Below, one piece after another: positions 9,709-21,320 of a stretch of DNA of 64,000 nt. Each line of letters starts with the position of its first letter. Position 1 is the first letter of the stretch. Source of the stretch: Parastagonospora avenae f. sp. tritici 18332-5 (Eukaryota; Ascomycota; Dothideomycetes; Pleosporales; Phaeosphaeriaceae); contig JAFJTR010000021.1 in the NCBI GenBank assembly GCA_022559985.1, positions 186,001 through 250,000 of the forward strand. The letters run 5' to 3'. Made by a program: the position numbers and the translations under genes. The notes beneath the pieces were generated by a model. That model made no database searches. It was not told where the DNA came from and was given only the letters and a program-made list of their open reading frames with translations.

Positions 9709-11982
9709 CTAGAGAAGGTCAACGGTCCTGTCGTCCTCCTCGTACTCACTACCCCAATCTAGCTTCATAAGCAGCCGATCGATCCCTCCCACTCTAAGAG
9801 GTTCGTACTCCAAGTCCCCCTGTTGCGAGGTTCCTATGACACTAGGTACAGATGCACCGATACGCTCGTTATCGATCTCTCTCAGTCGCTCAACTAAACC
9901 TTTGAGATCACCATCGAGTCGTTTTCGCGCACGATCAAGCCCCACCAGCACATCCTTCTCCTCTTTCTTGTAATTCTGCGCGAAGTCTTCGATTCCTTCG
10001 TCCTCCTCCAAATCCAGATTCTGCTGAATACCGGTGAGACGTGCAATGTATGCTACTAACTCGTCTACATGGGTACAGAAACTCCGTAGTGACTTGGAAA
10101 ACACAGGATCGGTGAGAAGTAGTGAGTAGCCAACAGTTGATAGAAACCTGCGATGTGCAAGACCAAGGGCTTCTGGATCGCGCTGCTGCCAAGTCTCCGT
10201 TGTAGTGGAAGACCTATCTCGGTTATCTTGGGATAACTCCGAAAGCTCGTGCGACGGTGGACTGTGGGCACTATCGACCCAGCAAAGGAAGTGGTCGAAC
10301 ACTCCCTGTACCACCGTTCCCTGGAAGTAATCCTCGCTTTCGGCAAGAAAAAAGACTGCTGCCGCACAAGTGGCCCATACTTTGCGCATAGACCTTGTGC
10401 GCTCTACCGTTCTGCGGCGGCGGCGATCCAGAATCATTTTGCCATGTGCTGAATTGCTATAGTGGTACCCTGGAGGACATGGATGATCTCGTCGAATGGA
10501 ACTGTGTCGCCATAATTGAGCAAGATGGAGGTGAGCTCGTCGAATTGCAAGCAGGTATGCATGGATGGAAGAATATACGTCCACATCCCCTCTGGTGATA
10601 AAAAGGTCCAAGGGAAAGGGAACATCCATGGAAAGAGAACATGGTACTAGGAGCAGTAGCTCGTTGAATGAAAGGTCGAGAATCTGTGGCAGGACGGATT
10701 CTGCGTCTTTCGCTCGCCCAGGAGTGCCAGGTCGATTACTCGGGGACTCTTTCAGTGTAAGATGTAGCACCCGTCCAGCAGCTTCAAGTACATCATCGGT
10801 GTGCTCGTCGTTGCCGGATAGCGTGGAGAGAACGGCCAGAGAGCGTGCTAGCGTTTGGCTGATTTCAGCCTCTCTAATCGCAACACCTTTCGTGGTATTT
10901 GACCTGACGGGAAGCGCCCCCCGATGCCTGGCCGATATTCTCGCATCCGCTTCTGTGATAAGCGCCATCGCAAATTCGCCTCTGCCAAGAAGAAAGAACT
11001 GGTACAGGACAGTGAGCGTTTCAATGATCCTGTGACGTGGCAACAGATACTGCAGTAGGTTTCGAGATAAAGACAACCGAATCTTAGTAACTGCTTCTGC
11101 GAGTTCTGCAGCTATGACTGGCGCGCGAACCACAGATAGCATTTCTACATGGCTTGGCAGAAGATCAAGCTCCGAAACACTTGACGGTGCGTTATCGGCC
11201 CTTATGCTAGGTGGCACAGACCTGATCTGGTTGAGTGATTTACCAACGAAAAGGATCGAAGAGGCTGTCTGACGGGTGACAAACTTAGGCAAGAGTTGGT
11301 GATTGATCACAAACAACAGCTCGTCAGCGTCCTCTCCGTCTCGGTGTACGAAGAAATCTGTTGCTCCGAATGATGGTAAGCGACCGTATAAGAGCCATGT
11401 CGATAGCTGTCTTAGCCAAGATGTTTCCGCGACGTTCCCTAATTGGCTGGCTGCTTCTTCAACTGTGGGATGCCCAGTCTGGGCTTCCATCCGTAGCTTG
11501 TCAATGACTTGTGCGCCAGAGGAGGCTCCAACAAGACCTGTTTCTGGCTTCCGTGGGGCATCTGGCGACAACATAAAAGTGCTCAACTCCCACAACCACT
11601 CCAGTAACCGAATCCATTCAGAGAATTCACCAACGATGCCAGCCAATGGCACAATGTTGTAGGCACCAACAACCGAAGCATCTTGCTTTATGATTCTGCT
11701 TTCCACATCGAGTATCTTCCGTTGGAATGATTCGAGGTGATGCGAAGTGACTGCGGCTGCCACTGCGCGACAAACCGTCGACGGGTGGGTCGTGGCGATT
11801 CTAGCGGCATGGTCTCGAATCTTACGATGCAAGCGTGACAAATGTCCGATGGATGACAACAATTCAGCTTCAGGTGGTGACAGGAGATGACTTGTGGTAG
11901 AATTCACGTGCCCTGAGGTGGCGCCGGTGTCGAAGAGTGCTGAAGGATGACCGGACAGTGAGAGCAGTATTTCGTGGAGCAT
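9709..11982 (-). CDS. GCP4: Gamma-tubulin complex component 4 (Spc97/Spc98 family)
   Basis: A single exon of 757 residues starts with MLHEILLSLSGHPS, the usual GCP4 N-terminus. Family marks are PPEAELLSSIGHLSRLH, then VPLAGIVGEFSEWIRLLEWLWEL (GRIP1 region, residues about 110-140) and, in the GRIP2 half, repeated helical segments including RNLLQYLLPRHRIIETLTVLYQFFLLGRGEFA. GCP4 is a subunit of the gamma-tubulin ring complex that nucleates microtubules at the spindle pole body. The C-terminus ends with an acidic EYEEDD tail. The stop lies just to the right of the decayed transposon island, so the gene's 3' flank is transposon-derived. No intron is needed. Confidence 0.9.
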   Translation of the reverse strand: MLHEILLSLSGHPSALFDTGATSGHVNSTTSHLLSPPEAELLSSIGHLSRLHRKIRDHAARIATTHPSTVCRAVAAAVTSHHLESFQRKILDVESRIIKQDASVVGAYNIVPLAGIVGEFSEWIRLLEWLWELSTFMLSPDAPRKPETGLVGASSGAQVIDKLRMEAQTGHPTVEEAASQLGNVAETSWLRQLSTWLLYGRLPSFGATDFFVHRDGEDADELLFVINHQLLPKFVTRQTASSILFVGKSLNQIRSVPPSIRADNAPSSVSELDLLPSHVEMLSVVRAPVIAAELAEAVTKIRLSLSRNLLQYLLPRHRIIETLTVLYQFFLLGRGEFAMALITEADARISARHRGALPVRSNTTKGVAIREAEISQTLARSLAVLSTLSGNDEHTDDVLEAAGRVLHLTLKESPSNRPGTPGRAKDAESVLPQILDLSFNELLLLVPCSLSMDVPFPLDLFITRGDVDVYSSIHAYLLAIRRAHLHLAQLWRHSSIRRDHPCPPGYHYSNSAHGKMILDRRRRRTVERTRSMRKVWATCAAAVFFLAESEDYFQGTVVQGVFDHFLCWVDSAHSPPSHELSELSQDNRDRSSTTTETWQQRDPEALGLAHRRFLSTVGYSLLLTDPVFSKSLRSFCTHVDELVAYIARLTGIQQNLDLEEDEGIEDFAQNYKKEEKDVLVGLDRARKRLDGDLKGLVERLREIDNERIGASVPSVIGTSQQGDLEYEPLRVGGIDRLLMKLDWGSEYEEDDRTVDLL

Positions 11983-13061
11983 TGCGGCCGCGGGGCAGTG
12001 CGCGAACCGTTGCCGCTGTGTGACCGTTTAAGACGCGTAGACGGTTGCTGGAAGAAAATAATTAGCAAGCTTAGGAGCTCGAATCGGCAACACATCGAGA
12101 GTCGCGACGCGTTGCGCACAAGGTTCAAGCGACCACCGGTAGTGTACGTGGGGCGACTAAGGTGCCGCGCTAGTAGGTATCCGCGGACGGGAACGCAAAC
12201 ATTGCTAGTCTACTTCGTACCTACCAAGAGCGACATTGTGATACTCTACACGAATCCTACTGCTGCCCGTTAAATCAAGTCATAATGACATTTTTACTAG
12301 AGTTTTCTTTGGGTATCAGATTTGGACTCCCGCCCTACGATTGCTAATGGATTACAAGGGCACTCACTCAACAAGGATATGCAAAGTCTTACAATGGTTG
12401 CAAGACTGTGTGCAAGCCTTCTGCACAAGGCTCGGAAAACACTAGGTTACATGTATAATACAGGCATTTCCGATGCCCCTGGGCACAGTTTCGAATTTCG
12501 ACACACAGCAGGACTGCTTGATGGCCGGATTCGGGCTATCCCACAACCAGTAATTCCGATAATTACCATAGTTTCACCTCTCACGGACACGCCGTACAAC
12601 TTGTCGAATTACCTAATACCTAGGGGTTTGGAACGGCCATACGCTCTATCCAAGTCACGATGTGTAAAATTTCAGGACAAAGTGACTCCAGTGAATTGAA
12701 ATCATCACCTGGACTGCCCCAGCCCTCCGAACAAGAAGGGCCTTCACCAGGCTTAGCTATCTGCAATCAGTATGTAACGGTGTACAGGTAACATCACTAC
12801 TGCGACACGATGTACTACCATCAATCATGAAATGCTTTATTGCCTAAACCCGAGAGTATGTGATTAGTATAACACAGCGTACCGTTATGTACTCATCGAT
12901 ACTTAGGTGTTGATGATAAAAGCTGCTGTCCTACACGTACCCGGAAACCCTGAGAAATTGCCTCAAACCGTCTCGATGGATGCTCTCGATTCCCTTGTCA
13001 ACTTCGCTTGCCTTTTGAGCAGCTCAAACCTCCCAAAGTCCAAGGATAACGCAGATGAAAT
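11983..13061. other. Intergenic, GCP4 promoter side
   Basis: About 1.1 kb upstream of GCP4. A 125-codon open frame at 12322-12699 (+) has no features of a real protein and is not called. No tRNA, repeat or transposon end was recognised. Confidence 0.45.
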
Positions 13062-13460
13062 ATGCCGGGAACAGGAAATGCTGAGGACAAAGTCGACAGC
13101 TGGACCCGCACCTCCAAAGTACTCTCCCGAGACAGCTGTGCATCATCTTCATTCTTCAGCGAACATACAAGAGGCGATCCTACTCCACGTTCCAGGCCAC
13201 GATTTCGATACACAGATGCAAAGATGCCTCGAAATCCAAAATTCTTATTCGATCAATGGAAATTGCGTTCAGGTTTATGTGAACAGAGGATCGGAAAGCA
13301 CTAGCTGCGGTCAGCGCGCCCTTAACCGCCAGGGCGTCCACCCGACGATCAGCTGTCCATGCGATTCGACTTTTTGGACTACAAACGGGACATTTTCGCC
13401 GTACCAGTACTCCAAGCACTCCGTCGGCGCAGGAGAGACATCATCGTGCACCAATCCTAG
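13062..13460 (+). CDS. Candidate small two-exon gene, unknown protein (112 aa)
   Basis: The proposed exons are 13062-13272 and 13333-13460, with a 60-nt intron (gtttat...cgccag). The joined frame gives a basic, aromatic-rich C-terminal half: KMPRNPKFLFDQWKL, then RFDFLDYKRDIFAVPVLQ and RRRRRD. This looks more like protein than the competing 233-codon single frame that spans the same DNA (12907-13605), which is Ser/Cys-rich and featureless. The weak points are a branch-like TTAAC only about 7 nt from the acceptor and no recognised family. There is no signal peptide. It may be a lineage-specific gene or a chance model. Confidence 0.3.
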
Positions 13461-13949
13461 AAGTTGGCCATATCAGTGGCTTTGTGATAACGCAAGATGC
13501 ATGTGTTGTTCGTATGCACCGACATTGTGCAGCGCCTTCAATGACATTGCTCCAGGCTCGCTAAATGGAGTGCGGTCTATCAAACCAGATGACCGGTGGA
13601 TGTAAGGAGCACTTTATGTTGGGATTGTTGCAGTCCAAGGGTACTTTCTTCGATGATAATGTCGAAGAGTCTAGGCAAATCATAATTTGGGTTATGCATA
13701 AGCTTCATGTTCCATAATGTTCAGTTGATTGGCATTGCGTATTGATGTTCCAACGTACCTGGAGTGAATCCTGTGTATCTGCGTCTCACGATGACGTCTA
13801 AGACTAGGACCCTGTCGATCACCCGAATCACCCCTTGAATAAAGCACGACCATGATTGCTAGGTGGAAGACAGACAACTTGCACGCTCAATATTCTTCTT
13901 ATTACGCATAGATTCACCAAGCTTCTTATCTTGATTATACAGCCCTATC
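13461..13949. other. Intergenic upstream of the START-like gene
   Basis: No supported gene, repeat or RNA. It should contain the promoter of the gene at 13950. Confidence 0.45.
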
Positions 13950-14559
13950 ATGTCGACGCAATCCGCAATTACCTGGCCCGAACACTTTAAACCAGGTACA
14001 ACAGACAACTTTGTCTCCAACGAACGCATTGCGAAAGACATCACAAGCACACAAATCTGGGCTCTCCTTGCTAACATCTCTAAATGGGAGTCATACTACA
14101 AGAACTGCGCACAAATCACGGTGCCCTCATCCGGACCATTCCTACACAAATCTGATGTCTTCAAGTTTACTACATTCGGTTTCCCACCGTTGACGTGTAC
14201 TGTAGAAGAGTCGGAAGCGCCGGAGAGTAACGGTAGAGCAGGACGGATTGCATGGAGTAGTACAACTCCAGAGGGATTGGAGATCTACCATGCATGGCTG
14301 GTTGAGGACTTGGAAGGTCAACGTGTCAGAGTATTGACACAGGAGAGTCAGATTGGGCCAATCTTCAAGGAGTGGGAAGCGCAGAAGCCCAACAAAATGT
14401 GTAAGTGATCGTTAATTCCAATTATATCTGAGGCACGTGCTGAAAGCATCCACAGTATTGGGTCACCAAGATTGGTTAGATGGGTTGATTACAGCTGCGA
14501 GTGGTGGCAGTGTCGGGAACACAAACCTCGAAGCCATTGATTTTCCAGTGAGGAATTAG
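13950..14559 (+). CDS. SRPBCC (START-like / polyketide cyclase-type) small protein
   Basis: Two exons, 13950-14400 and 14456-14559, with a gtaagt...cacag intron, give 184 residues. The order of elements fits the helix-grip SRPBCC fold: a start-helix segment ITSTQIWALLANISKWESYYKNC, beta strands around PFLHKSDVFKFTTFGFPPLTCTVEE and GRIAWSSTT...YHAWLVEDL, and a closing helix after the splice, QDWLDGLITAA. Proteins of this fold bind hydrophobic ligands. Neither the ligand nor a reaction can be inferred. There is no signal peptide or membrane segment, so the protein is probably cytosolic. The spliced frame continues the C-terminal helix, which supports the intron. Confidence 0.75.
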
Positions 14560-14983
14560 AGGATTGCTTGTAGCGATGGCTCAAAAGACAATATCTGTTC
14601 ACCAACGATACTAATGTTGCATTTGAGTTATCTCGTCTCAATCATGACCTCAAACAGTATCACGTGCTCAACTATTATACCACATTATGTTCAGCCCATC
14701 CTCTTCTTATTGCTCTCGTCGCTCCTATCGCTGGTCTGCACATTGTGAAAGCCTCTGTGATGTGCCGTAAGCAGTAATTATAAACTTGTTGATATTGGCC
14801 GACCACTCGAACATCTCAAAGTCTGAACACTCATTATGAAACCACATCTGATCTGGACGCCAATTCTGCCTTAATACTGTGTATGGCGGGTTTCAAACTC
14901 TTGGTAGGTAAATTCCAATCCTGCAACTTCAATGAATCGAGGTGGGTTAAGGACCACAATGTCTCAGCAGCTGCAATACGGAC
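14560..14983. other. Intergenic between converging genes
   Basis: The stretch lies between the 3' ends of the START-like gene (+) and TBCD (-). Nothing further was seen. Confidence 0.5.
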
Positions 14984-17900
14984 CTAATTTGTTGTTAATG
15001 CCGGACATGTGCGAGGCTTGGAATGATATACTTTTGGAAAAGGATGTAGGAGCATGTTGGAGACCTTAGTGATGGTGTCGGAAGCTGTCGTTGGAAGCTC
15101 TCCCAGTCCACGATAGAGATCTAAGGCGAAGTGAAGTTTTTGCATATGCGAAGACTTGAAGTGCGCTTTCTGAGTATGAGATAACAGTGATCGAAAGCTT
15201 CGTGCGTCTGTCAGCATTGGTTACTCTTATTGGTATTTCGCAGTCATACTTGAAAGCCGATGACGAGACAAGACGCTGCAGGATGCGCATGTCGAAAAGG
15301 AAGGCGATAGTCTCTAAGAGTGGAAGTAAGACTCTATCATTGTCAATATTGCTCTTGAAAAGTTTCAGCATGCAATTCGCCACGTCGGCAACTGATGCTT
15401 GCGAGGTCACTGTCGCTGAGTCAACTTGCAGCGCAGCAAAAAATCGCAGAAGAGCCTTCCTGGCATTCTGGGTGACTGATTCGGAGCCTAGACCTGCGGA
15501 ACTGACATAGCCAAGGAGTATGGCTTCTTTGACACTATCTTGAGTAGTCGATAGGAACACCTGTAGAGCATCGTAGAAATAGCTTACAGAGGATACATCC
15601 TCAGGTGGCGTAACAGACTTCTCGAATGACGAGGGAAAACGCATCCTTAGTATACGAGCCGCCACTCCACGAGTTTTATCAAGCTTTTCTAGTGAGAGTC
15701 GGCAAACATCAGCGTGAACCTCCTGATGCACTTCGCTTCCCTCGAGCTGAAGGGTGCCGGCCGCCCATCCGGCTCCGACATTCCCCAAAGCTGCTGTACG
15801 GACAAGAGACCCAACATCGCCCCGCTCAGTTATAGTATAGTCATTCAGAGCGATATGCAGTGCGCTGATGATCTGGTTCTCTACAAGTGCTTCGAGCTTG
15901 TGCGAGCTACTCACGACGATGGTTAGGGCCTGGAGGGAGACGGTCCGGGCCTCGACTGCGACAGCCGATGTACATCTGAATGTTAGTACTTCGATAATAC
16001 GTCTCCGGACATTCGTGAAGCTGTGAGGGTCGTTAGGAGGTTGTTCTTGTAGAACTGGGTACGCTGAGCCAAGCGCGATTGCATGACCCGCGCAACGGAA
16101 CCCATTGAAAGAGCTCTCTTTCTCAAGGGTCGTCAACCAGCCGCATACAGTTGTCCACAGTACAGACTTGTTATGCACTGATAGCAGCAATATGACTACC
16201 GAGGTCGTGAGTCTGACGGCTTCAAGGACAGACTCTTCATGGCGTGCCAAACATAGGTTCAGAACGTGAATGACATCTGCTATAGGGACATCTTCTGCCC
16301 AGGAGGATTGCGGTAATTGTATACTCAAGCTCGCCATGGATGCGATGAAAAGAGCAAGTGATGATGCAGTCAGCTCTGGCCGCAGGGCTGAAGAGGTGTA
16401 ATTTTTGTCATCCAGTTGTAGGTCGTTTCTCAATAATTGCCAAAGAGGGAGAAATGCCTTTTTGCTAATGAGAAGATCTTCTGCTGCACTCGGCGCATCC
16501 CGAGGTACTGTCCGACCACTCAGAGTGTTAATGATGGCCGCAAGTGCTGACACAAGGCCCTGTCGTTCTTCCACTTGACGCGGTCGTAGTTTGGCAATCT
16601 CATGGCGAACGCGGTCTGATGAAAGTCGTACGGTGTGTGGAGATTGTGTCTTCGTCAACAGTCCTAGAGCTTGGGCGGCGAACAGACGAGAGTCCTTGTC
16701 CAATGCTCCGGTTCCTCTCCAGCTAAGTAGATGGTCGAAAAGTGCTTCCCAGTACAGGGGATGTAGATCACCAACTCTGGTCGCAACATCGCACATAGCT
16801 CGTTGTCGGAGACCCACGGCGTGAAAGTCGATGACTTGTACCAGCGGTATACCTTGCTCGACAGTATCTGGGTGCCGACCAATCAGCTCTTGTAGAGCGG
16901 CAGACGAGCCTCTTCTGATGTTACCAGCGGGATCTAGACACGCGACGGTGAGAAGCTCAATGGCAAGTGCCTGCGGTACGGACAGACTTTCCCTGTGGTC
17001 ACATGCTCGAATTACTCCAGTATCCACCTCAAGTAGATCACTCGTGGCATAACGTCTTGAGAGTGCCCAGATGCCGAAGCACGCCGAATCGCGCACATTT
17101 GTACCTATGGAGCCACCCGTAGGAGATCGCTGTTCGAAACTCAATGAAAGAAGTAGCGCGTTGAGCACCTCCGGTAGTCTGCTGGTTGCAATGGCTTTTC
17201 GATACAACAACTGAGCCAATGTCAACGTCAAGCCATGCCATCGAAGTGCATTAACGCCACTAAGATTTCGTTTCGAGCCTTCCCAGTACACATTCTCGTT
17301 CAAGGAATCGAGAATAGCCTCTACAACCTCGCTGGCCATCTCTGTTTCAAGTTTCAGTGTGATCATGCTGAGTGCTTTGCTTGCCCCATATCGTACAGGT
17401 GTGTCACCATCAGCTACAGACTCCAGCAAATAGTCGATCACTTCTTCAAGAATGGCCGTCGAATCAAGCTCGACCAAGACTGCAACGGGTTGCAGGGTAT
17501 GTATCACAATGTTGCGAAGAATTTTGACGATAGTCTTCCGCGCTACCGCAGAAGATTTGATCCAGGAGAGATGATTGAGGTCCAATATGCTCCGACATGC
17601 ACGGTATATTGCGGACAAAGAGCCCGCTACCTCATCATTCGTGGTCGATGCGACAAGACCTGATAAGAAAGAAAGCATACCAAGACACTGATGAATGTCT
17701 CCCTGAGTCTCGTCTGCAGACTCCAAGCACAACACGGACCAATTGGCCAGCTTATCGAGCATGCCGAGCTTCTGCATGTCTGGGCGCATACAAAGTTTTA
17801 CCAGGAGATTTGCTGCTGCTGTACGTTCTTTCGAGGCTGAGCGTAATAGACCAAAACAAACGGACAGCACACGCAACGTTATGGCGGGTGCTTCGACAGG

Positions 17901-18530
17901 AAGCTCAGCATCGAGAAGCGTCGACACTGGCTCCGACGACTCTAGGCCAGACATCGATGCCAAGGGGAACGGCGCGAGCATCAAGTGGGAGAGCCATGAT
18001 AGCAGAATATAACGCTCGACCCAGGGCACAACATGTTCATGTCGACATGCATCGCTGTCTCCAGCGCGGTAGTTGCGGCCCACCTCGAGCTCTTCGAGGA
18101 TTGGCAAGAGGTAGCGGGGCTCGTTGTTGAGGAAGCCCTTGATGACCTTTTCACCGCGAACCTTGCAGAAGGTGTTCAATGTGTAGCAAACAGCGTGGGA
18201 AAGGGGCACATGAGCTTTCTTTGGTGTCTCAATGGAAATGCTCAATGTGTCGAGATAGGCATCGACGAGTGGAGGGATGAAAGTCTTGAGATGAGTGTCC
18301 AGAATTTGCGGGTCTTCTTGAAATGGTTCAATCTAAGCACTGTCAGGACCTGCATGCAGAGCACATCGATGTCCCCAGCGTACTAGAGAGCAGGCTTTGT
18401 GCATCAATCCGACAGGGACCAAGCCGTGCTTGCGTTTCCGGAGCAAACGGGGGAGGATATGTTCGAAGTCGGTAATCAGCGCGCCAGACGCTCGTTGCAG
18501 CTTGACGTCGTCATCTTCACCGGTACTCAT
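14984..18530 (-). CDS. TBCD: Tubulin-folding cofactor D
   Basis: Three exons, 18530-18384, 18332-15250 and 15197-14984, give 1147 residues, the usual cofactor D length. The protein is a HEAT/armadillo solenoid that takes beta-tubulin from cofactor A and, with C and E, assembles the alpha/beta heterodimer. Marks include FQEDPQILDTHLKTFIPPLVDAYLD across the first junction, WVERYILLSWLSHLMLAPFPL, TPVRYGASKALSMITLKL, RDSACFGIWALSRRY and, after the last intron, LLSHTQKAHFKSSHMQKL. Both introns are 51-52 nt with gta donors. Without the second splice the frame runs into unrelated sequence, so the 3' exon is well supported. With GCP4 it is the second microtubule gene within 9 kb. Confidence 0.92.
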
Positions 18531-18766
18531 TTCGTTTGCTGAGGGAGGTTCTGCACTGGAGATGTTCAGTTTGTGGTGTTGAAGAGAAAGGTGATGAGGC
18601 TCTGCGCGTGGGTGTAGGGGTGCTCAGCGCGAGTCATGGTGATCAGGGACCAATGGGACGACGCGAGCACCTGATTTCGCGTTGCACTTTCCTGCTGCCG
18701 TCGCGTCTTCGTTGTCTCTCAGCACTTTGAGCAGTCCGCAGCACAAGCAGACCCACCTAATCCGCC
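18531..18766. promoter_or_regulatory. Shared promoter region of TBCD (-) and POLD3 (+)
   Basis: Only 236 bp separate the two divergent start codons, so both promoters and 5' UTRs must lie here. No specific factor site is claimed. Confidence 0.6.
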
Positions 18767-20589
18767 ATGGCAGAAGAATCGTATAAGGACTACCTGGCTG
18801 CCCGTGTGCTCACGGAGAACAAGCCGGTGAGCTGCTGAAGCAAAGTGCTCTATAAACTGCCTTCTAACAGGCCCCAGGTCACATACCGGCTGTTGTCGCG
18901 CGCACTCCAGGTCAATGTCAACTCGGCAAAGCTGTTTGTGTGCACCAGCTAGGCTTCTGCTATCAGCTGACCCATCTCAGCATGCTCTTCGATTTCCACC
19001 AGAAGCAAAATGCGAGGAAGGCCAAGTCGGTTCATGCCACCTACCTCATCACCGGCAAGCAGCGCGCCCACGAAGCCCCTAATGGCGCCAGCGCCCAAGA
19101 TGGTGGCGACGTCGATATGCGGAGTTCTCCGTTCATGAGCTCCATGCCCGAAGTTGCAGAAGACGGAGGGGACGACGACAAGGACGACGATGACGATGAT
19201 GAAGATGAAGACGACGACGACGACGACGACGACGACGAAGAGCCGGTGCAGGAGACAACGATTCTGTTAGTCCGGGAGGAAGAATTGCAACGTGGGTTGG
19301 AATCGAGACTGTGGGGGAAGGCGCTGACGGTCCGACAGACACACGCGCTGAGTTCGACGAGATAACGTCCATCCACGTTTATAGTCTGGAGCCTGGTCCG
19401 ATTGAGGTATGGAAAGAAGCTCTGCAGGATTCGACATCGCAGCTAAGGAACACAGGACTCTGGCGTACTGGCGGCCTGTAATCATGAAATTGTCACGCAA
19501 GATTCAGATGAAGACCCCATGAATTGGTGGAAAATATATGGGTCTATCCAGAACCCCTACATCAAGGTACGAATCCCAACGCGCGTATCGAATATCGGCT
19601 TCGAGTATTGTCCTGACCCCCGCTGCAGCGAAGAACTGCCAAGTCCGTCCCTCCTCCCGTCGCCCCTGCGACGACAAAACCCACCGCAAAGCCCGTCGCA
19701 AAACCATCATTTGGGGTCGCCACAGGAGCCCAGAGCAAGGCCAAGGACATGGCCTCCACAACAAGCAAAGGTACTGCAGCGGAAGACAACGCGGCCAGCC
19801 GGTCTACGCCTCAGTCGACAGCCAGCAACGCTACTTTGAAAAGGTCTGATTCCAAATCTGGCAACAAGAAGAGCCAATCGGCAGGTGATCTCTTCAAGTC
19901 ATTTGCAAAAGCGAAGCCAAAGTCAAAAGACGCCGAGAAGTCCAAGGAATCAATACCTGCCGCGGATGGTAAGTACATTCAGACAGAGACGTCACCAGAC
20001 TAACAAATGCAGAACTAATGCAAGGTATGTCTGAGGACGAAGGCGATGTAGGGGACATGCCCGAGGTCGTCGTGGACGGCGCAAAGAACGAGGCCGCCCG
20101 TAAAGCTCGTGAGGACCGACAAGAAAAGTTACGCAAGATGATGGAAGACGACGGTAGGTCTATATATGCCAGATTCAAAAGCTCCCCTTTAACCCCTGGA
20201 ACAGACGAGGACATGCCAGATGCGCCCATAGAAACCGAATCTCAACCCGCAGCGACACCAGTCAGTAATGCAGAGACCCCGGAATCAACTCAAGGCGAAG
20301 CGACCGTCGTCGAGAATGGTCGAAGACGAGGCAAGCGACGAGTGATGAAAAAGAAGAAGGTCAAGGACGAAGACGGCTACCTAGGTATGCTTTGTTGGCG
20401 TGCATATACATCGCTGAACTAACATGTGCAGTCACCAAAGAAGAGGCCGTATGGGAATCCTTCTCAGAAGATGAGCCTGAGCCCAAGAAGCTCAAGACAG
20501 CAACGACCAAACCGCCGAGTGGCACGAAGGGAAAACCTGCGGGAAAGAAGGGTCAAGGAAGTATTGCCAGTTTCTTCAAGAAGGCTTGA
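18767..20589 (+). CDS. CDC27: DNA polymerase delta subunit 3 (Cdc27/POLD3), ends in a PCNA-binding box
   Basis: Nine exons give 474 residues: 18767-18826, 18878-18933, 18981-19291, 19339-19406, 19456-19566, 19629-19968, 20013-20153, 20205-20384 and 20432-20589. The N-terminal winged-helix region (YKDYLAARVLTENKPVTYRLLSRALQVNVNSAKLM, ATYLITG, SIHVYSLEPGPIE) binds the polymerase B-subunit. The middle is disordered, with an Asp/Glu run coded by GAC/GAT repeats around 19165-19245. The last residues, QGSIASFF, form a canonical PIP box (Q-x-x-I-x-x-F-F) that ties polymerase delta to PCNA. The 51-nt seventh intron (20154-20204) is a multiple of three with no stop, so its retention would also give an open protein. 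The other introns shift the frame or contain stops. Confidence 0.88.
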
Positions 20590-21320
20590 GAGATCGAGGA
20601 ATAACACTAGCGCCTTCCTGCAAACATGCCCCGCGCACTGTATGTCCAACTATGGGCGTGGTGCGGGTAGTTCCACAGTTCCCGGAGATGAATGTCCATC
20701 CCAAAGAGATCCGCCGCAACTTCAGCCGTTCTGAGGCCTAAGTTGCTAGTCAGTGCTACGTTGCACATGTTTTTAGCTTCACATATATTAGGCAACGTTG
20801 TACATAGATCTTGATCGCTTGGCATTGTCTTAGTATGTGTCGTATGCGTTCTATGTGGCAATGTGCACATTACTCCTGTGTGACTGTGTACACACAGTCT
20901 TCAACTTGTCGCCCTTGCTTCGTCGTGTGTTGATAGCGTAAAACGCGATGTGGGGGTGTGCAACCTCGGAAGCGCAGCGAAAACGGTCGTTTGCAACGTG
21001 GTGCAGATCCTCGTAGGGGTAATGCAAACCCGTAAGTATAGTTAAACATTGTGAGTCTAATGTTCCAAGCCGCTATGCGACGATACTCTTACAGTGGTCT
21101 ACGCGGTTGACGACACGATTGTCTTGAGACCATTGCGGAGCCACTGCTCTGGATGGATGACGACATCATTGATGGCGCGCAGTAGAAACCGAAAGCTTTT
21201 GACATCTGGAAGCTTCAACTCCTTCGCTCTCAAGTCAATGATCGAAGCATTGTTATTCTCAACACAGCAAATATAGCTTCACGTGTAGCAACTCAACGAC
21301 TCTCGCGTTTTGTACGCACA
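20590..21320. other. Intergenic
   Basis: The stretch runs from the POLD3 3' end to the promoter of the PNPOx-like gene. No RNA gene or repeat was recognised. Confidence 0.45.

Noticed and set aside
12907..13605. Open frame of 233 codons on the plus strand
   Set aside because: Ser/Cys-rich without domain, signal or conserved-looking part; its first codon is GTG. A shorter two-exon reading in another frame over the same DNA looks more protein-like, and even that is only tentative.
19041..19376. Minus-strand frame with a long Ser run
   Set aside because: It is the antisense of the Asp/Glu run in the POLD3 gene.
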